The notes: a model not told the origin generated them from the sequence alone. A stretch of DNA of 9,091 bases from Rhodospirillales bacterium (GCA_028866335.1 JAGWIL010000055.1:1-9091); one strand, 5' to 3'; shown: positions 1-7,355, counted from the stretch's first letter. Numbers and translations: made by a program.

Positions 1-254
1 ATGCCGAGGCCCCGGCGTTCCGCTGGCACAAACACCCTGGCGGCATCATCCACCACCGCACCGGCAATTTTCACGCAGCCTGCATCCGCGCGGTCCAGCC
101 CCGCGATCAACCGCAGCATGGTGGTTTTGCCGGAGCCGGATTCACCGGCCAGCACCAGAAACTGCCCGTCCTCCAACGCCAGGTTGATGCTGCGCAACAC
201 GGGCCGGCCGCCAAGGCGGCGCGTGGCGTCGGTCATCTCCAAACTCAGGTTCAT
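1..254 (-). CDS. ABC transporter ATP-binding protein, iron/spermidine-type, N-terminal part (runs off left edge)
   Basis: This is the nucleotide-binding subunit that would power import by the adjacent permease at the cytoplasmic face of the inner membrane. Only the first 84 residues are in the window. Visible are the Walker A motif GESGSGKTT (residues 37-45), the following helix MLRLIAGLD, and the stretch VPAERRGLG, which in FbpC/PotA-type ATPases lies just before the Q-loop. The Q-loop, signature and Walker B motifs lie outside. The ATG at 254 overlaps the permease stop codon as ATGA, which fixes the start and implies translational coupling. It is the last visible gene of the exbB-to-ABC operon. 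Membership of the ABC ATPase superfamily is certain. Assignment to the ferric/AEP/polyamine branch rests on the ERRGLG stretch and on the neighbouring permease. The substrate cannot be told from this fragment. Confidence 0.93.
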   Translation of the reverse strand, partial: MNLSLEMTDATRRLGGRPVLRSINLALEDGQFLVLAGESGSGKTTMLRLIAGLDRADAGCVKIAGAVVDDAARVFVPAERRGLG

Positions 255-1801
255 GCGCCTTCCTTAGCCAGCCCGGCGGGCGCGTGGCCAAAGCACAACG
301 CCAGGTTCAGCACCGCCGCCAGCCCAGCCAGAACAGCCATGGCCAGCAAAGCCAACCGCGCCGCCTGGTCGTAATTTGCCATCATGTCGGCTGACACAAT
401 GGCAACGCCAAGCGGCATCTGCCCCGGAACATAAAGCAATTCAGAAACCGGCAGCTCGAACATGACACCCCCCACCACGAGCAGCCAGGCATAAAGCCCA
501 GGGCGGATGAGCAACGCGCCTTCGATATCAATGAGGCGGGTTTGCAGGGGCAGGCCGAAAATCCGCGCCGCTTCGTCCAACTTCGCGTCAAGCTGCGCCA
601 TGGTGCTGCCCAGCAGCCGCACCGCCACCGGCAAGGCCCCCGCCGCATAGGCAATCACCAGCAGCAAAGCCGTGCCATAAAGCGGCAGAAAATTATTGTT
701 AAACGCCACAACATAGCCCGCCCCCAGCACCAGGCCGGGAACTGCCATATTTGCGGTAAGCCCGCCTTGCACCACCACCGTGAACCAGGCTGAACGCCCG
801 CGTTGCAGTTTGAGCACAAACAACGCCGCACCCAGCGCCAGCGTGGCGGCCAGCACGCCATAGCCCAAAGAGCGGGGTATGGCGGAAAGAGACTCTGCAT
901 CCAGCGGCGTGCCGTGCAAAGCCACAACCGCCAGCGCCAATAACGGCCCGGCAATGCCAGCGCCCCAAAGCAACGCCGCGGCCAGTGCCAATGCCACTCG
1001 CCCGATGGCACCAGGGCGCACCGGCAGCGCCCGGCGTGCCTTGCCGTGCACCAGCGCCGCCTGAAAACGCCGCTGGGTGACCACCTGTAAAGCGCCGAGC
1101 AAGGCCGCACTGGCGATTAGCCACCAGCACAGCATCGCAGCACCCGCAAAATCTGTCGGCGTGGTGTTCAACCGTTCATAGATGGCGTAAGTAAGAATCG
1201 GAATTTTTGTCGTTACACCCAGAGTCGCGGGAATGCCGAATTCCTGCATCGTCTCGATGGCCGCGATGGCGAACGCGGCCGCCATGGCGGGCAGAACGAG
1301 GCGCAGGGCAAGGCCCAAACGCCGCCACGCAGGCAGGCGCAGCACCAATGCTGCTTCGCGCAGAGTGGCGCTTGCCCCGGCAAATGTACCCCGGGCGACA
1401 AACACCGCAAACGGCAGTGCCTTCAAAACATAAAGAAACACCAGCCCCGCCGGGCCCAAAAATAATTGGCCGGGCAGGCTGTTGCGCAGCGCCGGGTTGG
1501 TGAACACCACCAGCCACCCCGTGGTGAGCACATAACCTGGTGTGAAGAACAATAACCACAGCCCCAACCCCAGCAGGCGCACAGCACCCCCGGCTTTGGT
1601 TTCCAATGCCTGTGCCGCCAACGCGCCCAATGGCGCCACAATCAAACCGGTTAGCAGCGCAAAAGCGGCGGAGTTAAGAAACGGCCGCCAGCCTTCAAGC
1701 GTTGCACAGCCCCCCGCCAACGGCAAAAGCAGCAGCCGCGCCAGAGGGTAAACAAACAGCAGCGCCAGCAGCAACAATGCCAGGCCGCGCGTAAACCTCA
1801 T
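251..1801 (-). CDS. ABC transporter permease, fused two-domain, ferric-iron/2-aminoethylphosphonate type
   Basis: A 516-residue inner-membrane protein with about twelve hydrophobic segments in two halves, the architecture of FbpB/SfuB-like permeases in which both membrane domains sit in one chain. Each half carries an EAA-type loop that would contact the ATPase. The first starts EAALVLR (residues 149-155) and ends VLP. The second starts EAARIFG (410-416) and continues to LIRP. The first loop lacks the usual glycine at position seven (Arg instead), while the second keeps it. Other family-like stretches are MQEFGIPATLG (185-195) in the first half and FELPVSELLYVPG (448-460) in the second. The start overlaps the binding-protein stop as ATGA, and its own stop overlaps the ATPase start in the same way. 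This family transports Fe(III), aminoethylphosphonate, phosphoglycerate-like compounds and others, so the substrate is not fixed by sequence. Confidence 0.93.
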   Translation of the reverse strand: MRFTRGLALLLLALLFVYPLARLLLLPLAGGCATLEGWRPFLNSAAFALLTGLIVAPLGALAAQALETKAGGAVRLLGLGLWLLFFTPGYVLTTGWLVVFTNPALRNSLPGQLFLGPAGLVFLYVLKALPFAVFVARGTFAGASATLREAALVLRLPAWRRLGLALRLVLPAMAAAFAIAAIETMQEFGIPATLGVTTKIPILTYAIYERLNTTPTDFAGAAMLCWWLIASAALLGALQVVTQRRFQAALVHGKARRALPVRPGAIGRVALALAAALLWGAGIAGPLLALAVVALHGTPLDAESLSAIPRSLGYGVLAATLALGAALFVLKLQRGRSAWFTVVVQGGLTANMAVPGLVLGAGYVVAFNNNFLPLYGTALLLVIAYAAGALPVAVRLLGSTMAQLDAKLDEAARIFGLPLQTRLIDIEGALLIRPGLYAWLLVVGGVMFELPVSELLYVPGQMPLGVAIVSADMMANYDQAARLALLAMAVLAGLAAVLNLALCFGHAPAGLAKEGA

Positions 1802-2814
1802 GCGCCAGACATCGTCTGGGCGAACCAGCTATTGATGGCATTTTCCAATCCGCCCCACACAACCGGGTTGAGCGTAATGGTTTGGATGCCTGCAAGCGCC
1901 GGAACGCCAGGCAGGGGCGCGGGCGCGTTTTGCGTAATGGGCCAATACTCGCCATCCGCCTCGCCTTCGCTTTGCCGGAGCTTCTGGATATCCGGCCGCA
2001 TCGCGAAGGCCATGAAGCGCGCTGCCTCTTTCTGCTGGCGGGCATTCAAACCCGCCGCTTCCACCATCACATTGGGCAGAACGTAGGCTGGATTGGGAAC
2101 GGTAATCCGCATCCCTGGATGATGCGCCGCGTAAAACAACGCCGCTGAGGATTGCACGATGGCGAGGCTGATCGCCTGAGACTGCAAGGCTGCCAGGGTT
2201 GCATCGTTCTTATCAAACATGTGCAAGCCGTTGGCCTTCAAACCCAATACATATTTTTGCCCTTGCGGCCAGCCGCCGGCATTGTCGAGCATCCCTGCCA
2301 GCATCGGGTAGGTGGGACCGGAGATCGACGGATCGTTCATCCCCAACAAATTTTTATAAGTGGGGGAAAGCAGATCATTCCAACCGGCTGGGGCAACAGG
2401 TAGCCTTGCAGGATCGGAAATGAACACGCCCGCCAGCGTAAGCCCGGTGGGAATGTAAGCACCATTCGGGCTAAGCAGCCCCTGCCCCACCGGTGTGAGC
2501 CCCGCAGGTGCTGAAAGCCCGTGCGCAAGCAGATTGGCGTGGTCCAGCGCGGCAGCGGCGGTGGCACCATCGAACCAGCCGATATCCCAATCCGGATGAT
2601 TACCCTGCGCCACAATACGCGCCAGCAAACTGCCCGTGGAAAGCCGCACGACGCTGACCTTAATCCCCGTCTCCTTGGTGAAGGCGGCGGCAACCGCGGG
2701 GCCGTAATCCAGCCCCGTATAAAGCACCAGCCCAGAATCAGATGACGGCCAGAGCAGCAACGCCGCCACAACCACAACGATGACGACGAAGACGCTTGCG
2801 ATGAGCTTACGCAT
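1798..2814 (-). CDS. ABC transporter solute-binding protein (extracellular solute-binding family 1-like)
   Basis: A 338-residue protein expected to capture the ligand in the periplasm and deliver it to the adjacent permease. Residues 5-22 form a very hydrophobic helix after a basic start (MRKL), followed by SSDSGLVLYTGLDYGPAVA, the typical first strand of a family 1 binding protein. Further family-like segments are DWDIGWFDGA (75-84), PTGLTLAGVFISD (122-134), GWNDLLSPTYKN (144-155) and NPAYVLPNVM (241-250). There is no lipobox cysteine and no clear Ala-X-Ala cleavage site, so the helix may remain as a membrane anchor. The tandem tyrosines that bind iron in FbpA/FutA proteins are absent in the expected region (only Tyr228 in ALFYAAHHPG). 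An AGGA ribosome-binding site lies ten bases before the ATG, and the gap after tonB is 35 bases. The substrate could be an iron chelate, phosphonate, organophosphate or other anion. Confidence 0.88.
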   Translation of the reverse strand: MRKLIASVFVVIVVVVAALLLWPSSDSGLVLYTGLDYGPAVAAAFTKETGIKVSVVRLSTGSLLARIVAQGNHPDWDIGWFDGATAAAALDHANLLAHGLSAPAGLTPVGQGLLSPNGAYIPTGLTLAGVFISDPARLPVAPAGWNDLLSPTYKNLLGMNDPSISGPTYPMLAGMLDNAGGWPQGQKYVLGLKANGLHMFDKNDATLAALQSQAISLAIVQSSAALFYAAHHPGMRITVPNPAYVLPNVMVEAAGLNARQQKEAARFMAFAMRPDIQKLRQSEGEADGEYWPITQNAPAPLPGVPALAGIQTITLNPVVWGGLENAINSWFAQTMSGA

Positions 2815-2849
2815 CTCGGGGATTTCCTAAAACTCGGCTAAGCGGGGTT

Positions 2850-3605
2850 TCAATCGGCATCCATGCTGGGCGCAGCCATCTGGAATATCACCGCGACGGT
2901 AACCGTGTAGGTTCTGCCCACAAAACCAGGCGGCGGCGGCGGGTAATGCGCGATTCGCGCTGCGCGCAGCGCCGCATCGTCCAGCAGTGGATACCCGCTT
3001 GATTGAGCAAGAGCGATGTCCGTTACCACGCCGTTCCGGTAGATGAAACTCACCTCCGGCGTGCCACTTTCATGCGCCATCTGCGCCGCTGACGGGTAAA
3101 CCTCGTTCGCTACAACCTGCACAGCGCTACGCATCGCTACCCGGAACGCATCCACCTGGCCCAGCGAGGGCGCTGGCGGCAATGCGGGCACAGGCGGCGT
3201 AGGCGGCACAGGCTGGGCCACCGGCTTGGGCGGCGGCGGCGTTGCCGGGCGCGGCGGCACAATGTGGCGCGGCACCGTATGCTGGGATGGGCGCGGCGGC
3301 GGCGGCATGGGCGGCGGTTTGGGCAGTGCCGGGGCCGGCACGGGCTTGGGCGGCGGCGGCACGGGCACCGGCTTCGGCGGAACCACCGGCTTCGGCGGCG
3401 GGGGTTTCGGAGCAGGCGGCTTTGGCGGCGCCTGCACCGAAATTTTAATCACCGATTGCTGAAGCGCTGGCGGCGGCTGGTGCCGCGCCAGGCTTGGCAA
3501 AAGCACCCCCAGAGCCGCGATTTCCAGCAGCAAGCCAATACCGAGTGCTGCCATAAACCGGCGATTTTCCTGGGCTGACGGCGCCCAAATTCCAACAGAG
3601 TTCAT
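2850..3605 (-). CDS. tonB: TonB family energy transducer
   Basis: Spans the periplasm and passes proton-motive energy from ExbB/ExbD to the outer-membrane receptor. With the ATG at 3605 the protein has 251 residues. Residues 17-37 form one transmembrane helix, residues 60-147 a proline-rich linker full of PPP and KP units, and residues 150-247 the TonB C-terminal domain. That domain shows the usual landmarks: EVYPSAAQ, VSFIYRNGVVTDIALAQSSG, LLDDAALRAARI and PPPPPGF. I chose 3605 because it lies 13 bases after the exbD stop. An in-frame ATG at 3665 would add 20 residues, overlap exbD by 47 bases and has no visible ribosome-binding site. The transmembrane helix reads GLLLEIAAL, with Glu28 where Escherichia coli TonB has its functionally important His20, and Gly24 in place of Ser16. 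It probably serves the receptor encoded at 4839-7250. Confidence 0.9.
   Translation of the reverse strand: MNSVGIWAPSAQENRRFMAALGIGLLLEIAALGVLLPSLARHQPPPALQQSVIKISVQAPPKPPAPKPPPPKPVVPPKPVPVPPPPKPVPAPALPKPPPMPPPPRPSQHTVPRHIVPPRPATPPPPKPVAQPVPPTPPVPALPPAPSLGQVDAFRVAMRSAVQVVANEVYPSAAQMAHESGTPEVSFIYRNGVVTDIALAQSSGYPLLDDAALRAARIAHYPPPPPGFVGRTYTVTVAVIFQMAAPSMDAD
3165..3428 (-). repeat. Low-complexity proline-rich coding tract of tonB
   Basis: This segment encodes the TonB linker and appears on the plus strand as repeated GGCGGCGGCGG and GGCTTGGGC units, giving PPPPKP-type repeats in the protein. It is a coding low-complexity region, not a mobile or regulatory repeat. The extended proline linker lets TonB reach across the periplasm to the receptor. 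Length variation between strains is likely at such tracts, and sequencing or assembly errors are more probable here than elsewhere in the window. Confidence 0.8.
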
Positions 3606-3618
3606 ATCACTTTGCCGG

Positions 3619-4026
3619 TTACTGGCCAGAATCGGGCTGCGCGGCGATGCCAATATTCGTGACATTCGCTTTGCGGGCCGCGTCGATCACGGTCATGAAA
3701 TGCTGAAAGGCCGAGGATTTGTCAGCGGCAATGGTTACCTCGGTCTTGTCCGGCGCGCCATCAGCCGCAAACATCGCCGTTAATTGGTCCGGCGTCATCA
3801 CGTTGTTTTTCACCTTCAGCGTCCCATCCGCCAGCACATTCACAACAAATTGCGGATGCGGAAGATTCTGCGCCTGCGAACTGGTGGGCAACTGCATGGT
3901 AACCCCGGCATCCGGGATCATCTGCAATGTAATGATGATGAAAAACACGAGCAAAAACAGCATCACGTCGATCATCGGGATAATTTCGATGCGCGCCTTG
4001 CGGCGTTCAAAATAGCGCATGTTCAT
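3619..4026 (-). CDS. exbD: ExbD/TolR family biopolymer transport protein
   Basis: A 135-residue inner-membrane protein of the usual family length that works with ExbB as the proton-driven motor energising TonB. The N-terminus is short and basic (YFERRKARIEI), followed by a single transmembrane helix at about residues 16-36 (IPMIDVMLFLLVFFIIITLQ). Asp20 in that helix corresponds to the conserved proton-handling aspartate, Asp25 of Escherichia coli ExbD. The rest is a periplasmic domain with the family-like LPTSS segment, a VVNVLADGTLKV strand and a C-terminal helix. The start lies seven bases after the exbB stop, and the stop lies 13 bases before the preferred tonB start. The ribosome-binding site is weak, which fits translational coupling to exbB. 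A second ATG two codons in cannot be excluded as the true start. Confidence 0.95.
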   Translation of the reverse strand: MNMRYFERRKARIEIIPMIDVMLFLLVFFIIITLQMIPDAGVTMQLPTSSQAQNLPHPQFVVNVLADGTLKVKNNVMTPDQLTAMFAADGAPDKTEVTIAADKSSAFQHFMTVIDAARKANVTNIGIAAQPDSGQ

Positions 4027-4033
4027 GGTGATG

Positions 4034-4711
4034 CTATACCGTGGCGAAATGGGCTGCGCCCTGCATGTTCACAGCACGGGCGGCGGGAAGAGCTGAAGCG
4101 CCATCTGTGCGGTTCACGATCATCGTCTTCAACGAGTCGAGCTGATGCACGACAAGGCGCACCTGATTGGAGAGCGCGTTAAACCCGGCCAAGCCGAGCA
4201 TCGCGATAAACAGGCCAAAGGCGGTGGCAACCAGCGCATCGGCAACGCCGCCGGTAACTTCCGCCGGAGCATGGCCAGGCTGCGCCAGCACGTTGAATGC
4301 GTGGAACATGCCAATGATGGTGCCAAACAAACCCATCAGCGGTGCCAGAGTAACCACGGTATCCAGCACCCATAAGCGGCGGTCCAGCGAAGGTGCGATT
4401 AGCATAATGGCTTCATCGAGGTGGCTGGCCAAAGCCTCACTGCTCACGGTGCCATGATAGCGCATCGTGGTGTCGATCATCACCTCTTCGGGCAGGTTTT
4501 TAGAAGCCTGGAGCAGTTTCGCCAATTCCACGTGGCGCAGCACCGGCATTTCAGATGCGGCGCGAATCACCGACTTGCCGCGCAGGATGGTATTCCGCAG
4601 AGACCAGAAACGGTCGATCAGCACGGCCAGTGCCAATAACAGCAGAACGGCCAGGAAATACAGAATGCCATCCGAATAATTGGCAAGATAGATGATGTAG
4701 TTGAGAGACAT
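4034..4711 (-). CDS. exbB: ExbB/TolQ/MotA family proton channel protein
   Basis: A 225-residue inner-membrane protein forming the pentameric channel around ExbD. Three transmembrane helices are visible at about 16-34, 113-136 and 157-181, with the large cytoplasmic loop between the first two. Family signatures are LAPLMGLFGTIIGMFHAF (122-139) and GGVADALVATAFGLF (154-168). By alignment with Escherichia coli ExbB, Thr131 and Thr163 match Thr148 and Thr181, and Asp158 takes the place of Glu176, a conservative acidic change. A GGAG ribosome-binding site sits nine bases before the ATG. Context with exbD and tonB directly downstream and a TonB-dependent receptor upstream favours ExbB over TolQ, because no tolA, tolB or pal gene is present. 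Confidence 0.94.
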   Translation of the reverse strand: MSLNYIIYLANYSDGILYFLAVLLLLALAVLIDRFWSLRNTILRGKSVIRAASEMPVLRHVELAKLLQASKNLPEEVMIDTTMRYHGTVSSEALASHLDEAIMLIAPSLDRRLWVLDTVVTLAPLMGLFGTIIGMFHAFNVLAQPGHAPAEVTGGVADALVATAFGLFIAMLGLAGFNALSNQVRLVVHQLDSLKTMIVNRTDGASALPAARAVNMQGAAHFATV

Positions 4712-4765
4712 GCTACGGAACTCCAGATTTCAGCCGCCGTTACACCAAGACGGAGGCGGGAAGTG

Positions 4766-4781
4766 TGACAAGTATGTGTCA
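4766..4781. promoter_or_regulatory. Short dyad TGACA-N6-TGTCA upstream of exbB
   Basis: A perfect 5-bp inverted repeat with a six-base spacer lies 55 bases upstream of the exbB start, between the hairpin and the ribosome-binding site. On the minus strand it begins TTGACA, which also resembles a -35 hexamer, but I find no acceptable -10 at normal spacing. It could be an operator or chance; dyads of this size are not rare. The spacing between TGA and TCA is ten bases, one more than the rhizobial RirA iron box, so I do not assign it to that regulator. Confidence 0.2.
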
Positions 4782-4787
4782 ATGCAG

Positions 4788-4824
4788 GCCAGGGCGCACA
4801 CCCCGTAAAGGATGGCGCCCTGGC
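4788..4824 (-). terminator. GC-rich stem-loop between the receptor gene and exbB
   Basis: GCCAGGGCGC (4788-4797) and GCGCCCTGGC (4815-4824) are a perfect 10-bp inverted repeat with a 17-base loop, starting 14 bases after the receptor stop codon on the minus strand. The position suits a terminator, attenuator or mRNA-stabilising hairpin. No run of U follows the stem in the minus-strand transcript, so it is not a textbook intrinsic terminator. I read it as a partial terminator or stabiliser that could make receptor message more abundant than exbB-to-ABC message. The dyad itself is certain; the function is inferred. Confidence 0.5.
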
Positions 4825-4838
4825 TGTTTGGTTTAGTC

Positions 4839-7250
4839 TTAGAACGAGGAGCCGAAGCCGATGGGCACGCTCACCGAACCGAAGACGGAAACACCGGTCA
4901 GGCGGTAATAAAGCGTCTGGTTAGCGCCGTTGGTACCGGCATCGAAAATGATCTGCTTCTGATTGGTGATATTATCGACGTTCAACTTCACCTTGATCGG
5001 ATCCTTGTTCGGATTATCATGGTTGAAAGTGTAGCCCAGCGCCACGTTCACAACATTGTACGGATCGTACCAACCGCCAGGGGACTTGCCACCCGCCGGG
5101 CTGTTAGAATAGGGGCTATCGACGGCGCCGCTTGTGCCGGAATATTCACCGCCGGTCCACTGGTCGATGACCGAGGCATAGACACCGTTCTGGTCGTAGA
5201 TTGCGCCGAAATTGGCGGTGCCCTGCGGAGCCTGGGTGATGTGGATGTTTGTCGAAGTCTGGAACGCTTGGTTGTAGGAGGCATTGCCAAACAAGGACAA
5301 GCCGTTGCCAAAGCTGTAAGCGGCTTCTGCCTCGATACCGCGATAGATCACGCCGCCTTGGTTCACGGACACTTTCTGCGGCGTATTAAAGCCAGCAACC
5401 TGCTCGGAGGCGGTGGTGATGAAGTTCTGGAAGTGGATGGTATAAATATCTCCGCCCAGTGCCCAATGCTGATCCTGATAGGCCGCACCAGCCTGGAAGT
5501 TGATCGTGCTCTGCGGCGCGAAGGATTGCGAATGCAACGCCACCGTATAGAGCGTGTTCATGTTCGGGGCCAGGAAGCCTTCGGCGGCTTGCCCGTAAAC
5601 GGAGAAGTTCGGGTTGAACGAGTATTTTGCCTCAAAGGACGGCAGCAGCTTGTACCAGGAGTGATCGTAGCCGGTAGGTTGTTCCGTCTTCTGATTCGCC
5701 TGCGCGTCCATCGTGCGGCGGAAGTAATTCCACTTCAGGCCGCCCGTCAGGGTCAACCCGTCAATCGGCTGCCAATCGACCTGACCATAAGGCTGGAACG
5801 TATAGAGCTGATTATGCTGCAGACGCTCGATGGAACCGAAACCGTTGGCATACCCTGGCAGCTGCGCGCCGGTTGTAGTATTTGTCCCTTTACCGCCATT
5901 GCTGTCCGCCGGGTCGTAGTTGATGGCATTGCCGGCACTCAGATCCACATTCTGCACGAAGCGGGTGTTGACCTGATGGTCGAACCAGCCGCCGATTTTG
6001 ATATCGCCCCAGCCAAAATTCTTCTGCAGACGCTGGATGGTGCCGACCGAACGCCAGTCGTTAAGGAAGGTCTGACCAGGAATACCTGCGACGGTCGTAC
6101 CATTGGTACCGCTGGGGGTCAGCAGCACTTGATTTGGCACGCCGCCCGCCGCCTGGGTGTCGCCATAGGCGTCAGTCGTGTCGTCGGTATTCAAATCATG
6201 GTGGTAATAAGCGAAGGTATAGACCTTGCCGTCATACAGGAAACCATCGCCCAGGTTCGACTGCACATCGGCATATTCCACATCGGTGGTGATATGGTCG
6301 TTGTTAAAACGGTTATAGCCCTGAGAGTTTGGATCGGTATTATAAGCGTAGTTCCAGCCATACAAATCCATTTGCTGGGATGTCGCGCCCAGAGGCGGGT
6401 TCTGGTAAAGCTGGTTATAGTCGGCAAGCAGCGTCACCGTGGTGTTGCTTGAGACCGGGATCACCACCTTGCCGAAGTAATTCGAACGCTCTTGACCAGC
6501 GTTCTGCAGGGCACCATCGCTCTTGACATGCTCGGCAACGAACACGCCGGAGGCACCGTTCAAGGACGGAATTGAGCCCGTGTCGACCCGGACGCTGTTA
6601 TCGCTGGTATTGTAGCTGCCATAAGAACTGTTGAGCGTGATAGTGGGTTTCGGCGCGGGGTTAATGGTCCGCAGCGAGATGGTGCCACCGAAGGTCGCAT
6701 CACCCACCGTTTCCGCCGTGCCGGGGCCGCGGTCGACGATGGTTTCACCGATCAGGGAGTTGGTAAAGAACGAGGTCGAGTGGTGGGTAAAGTCGTTGGA
6801 ATCGCCGATGGGAATACCGTCAAAGGTGACGTTATACTGGCCGTCCTGCAAGCCGCGGATGGAGGGGCCGGTGGTTTCCATCAGACCAGGGCCATTAGGA
6901 TTGATGTTGTTCGCCGACGGCGTAAGGCGCACGATGTCAGCATAGCTCTGCGTGGGCACAAGCAGGTTATCCGCCGTGTGCTTCTTGACGAGAGAGGTGG
7001 GCTGCGAAGAATTCAGCGGCGCCACAGACGGTGACTCATACGGCGCGGTGCCGGGGGTGTTGATCAGATTTGACACGTCGTTCGTGCCGGTGGCGAGAAC
7101 CGAACCAAGATCGAGGTTAACCGGCGCATTAGCGGTTTGCGCCAAGGCGGCGGGCATAACCGCGAAGCTGGCGAGGCCAATATAAAGGCTGCGCATAGAA
7201 CAAAAACCGCGCAGGGCAGACTTCGCCCCGCTTCCCCAAAGACCAGCCAT
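4839..7250 (-). CDS. TonB-dependent outer-membrane receptor
   Basis: An 803-residue gated beta-barrel that would take up a scarce ligand across the outer membrane. A signal peptide spans residues 1-37, with cleavage expected at AALA/QTA. It is longer than usual because about 18 residues precede the second methionine (Met19), yet GGGAAGG lies about ten bases before the first ATG and supports 7250 as the start. The mature N-terminus NLDLGSVLATGTND is the likely TonB-box region. Residues 88-200 form the plug domain, with SYADIVRLTPSANN, SIRGLQDGQYNVTFDGIPIGD and IVDRGPGTAETVGDATFGGTI. The rest is barrel, with late strands such as YRGIEAEAAYSFGNGLSLFGNASY and LNVDNITNQKQ, ending in a terminal phenylalanine, the usual assembly signal. 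It is followed by a hairpin and then exbB-exbD-tonB. The family is clear; the ligand is not identifiable from sequence alone. Confidence 0.95.
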   Translation of the reverse strand: MAGLWGSGAKSALRGFCSMRSLYIGLASFAVMPAALAQTANAPVNLDLGSVLATGTNDVSNLINTPGTAPYESPSVAPLNSSQPTSLVKKHTADNLLVPTQSYADIVRLTPSANNINPNGPGLMETTGPSIRGLQDGQYNVTFDGIPIGDSNDFTHHSTSFFTNSLIGETIVDRGPGTAETVGDATFGGTISLRTINPAPKPTITLNSSYGSYNTSDNSVRVDTGSIPSLNGASGVFVAEHVKSDGALQNAGQERSNYFGKVVIPVSSNTTVTLLADYNQLYQNPPLGATSQQMDLYGWNYAYNTDPNSQGYNRFNNDHITTDVEYADVQSNLGDGFLYDGKVYTFAYYHHDLNTDDTTDAYGDTQAAGGVPNQVLLTPSGTNGTTVAGIPGQTFLNDWRSVGTIQRLQKNFGWGDIKIGGWFDHQVNTRFVQNVDLSAGNAINYDPADSNGGKGTNTTTGAQLPGYANGFGSIERLQHNQLYTFQPYGQVDWQPIDGLTLTGGLKWNYFRRTMDAQANQKTEQPTGYDHSWYKLLPSFEAKYSFNPNFSVYGQAAEGFLAPNMNTLYTVALHSQSFAPQSTINFQAGAAYQDQHWALGGDIYTIHFQNFITTASEQVAGFNTPQKVSVNQGGVIYRGIEAEAAYSFGNGLSLFGNASYNQAFQTSTNIHITQAPQGTANFGAIYDQNGVYASVIDQWTGGEYSGTSGAVDSPYSNSPAGGKSPGGWYDPYNVVNVALGYTFNHDNPNKDPIKVKLNVDNITNQKQIIFDAGTNGANQTLYYRLTGVSVFGSVSVPIGFGSSF

Positions 7251-7277
7251 TGTAAAATTACCTTCCCGTTGATTTGT

Positions 7278-7288
7278 GTAGCGGCTAC
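7278..7288. promoter_or_regulatory. Candidate operator GTAGC-G-GCTAC upstream of the receptor gene
   Basis: An inverted repeat with perfect 5-bp arms around a single base lies 28 bases before the receptor start, just upstream of its ribosome-binding site. The same half-sites, GTAGC and GCTAC, form the palindrome upstream of the regulator gene at 8350-8363, but with a four-base centre there. Sharing of half-sites suggests that the RpiR protein encoded between them may bind both. The spacing difference (one versus four bases) weakens this, so it remains a hypothesis. Confidence 0.35.
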
Positions 7289-7355
7289 TACCAAAAAATA
7301 ATTCGGGTAAGTTTTACTACTTCGTGATCTTTTTGTTGCAGATTTAAGACGCCCC

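Noticed and set aside
3165..3428. Short GGC-rich repeats as a CRISPR or tandem-repeat element
   Set aside because: The units vary, have no spacers and are fully explained by the proline-rich TonB linker codons.
3606..3665. Upstream ATG at 3665 for tonB, giving 271 residues
   Set aside because: It overlaps exbD by 47 bases, lacks a visible ribosome-binding site, and adds residues unlike a TonB N-terminus. The ATG at 3605 fits the operon spacing.
4766..4781. RirA-type iron box reading of the TGACA/TGTCA dyad
   Set aside because: The spacing between TGA and TCA is ten bases where nine is expected, and no second copy occurs before the receptor gene.
4812..6452. A 546-codon open frame on the plus strand opposite the receptor gene
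   Set aside because: It lies entirely antisense to a receptor with an unambiguous signal peptide, plug and barrel. Its translation has no recognisable domain and its openness is explained by the codon bias of the opposite strand.
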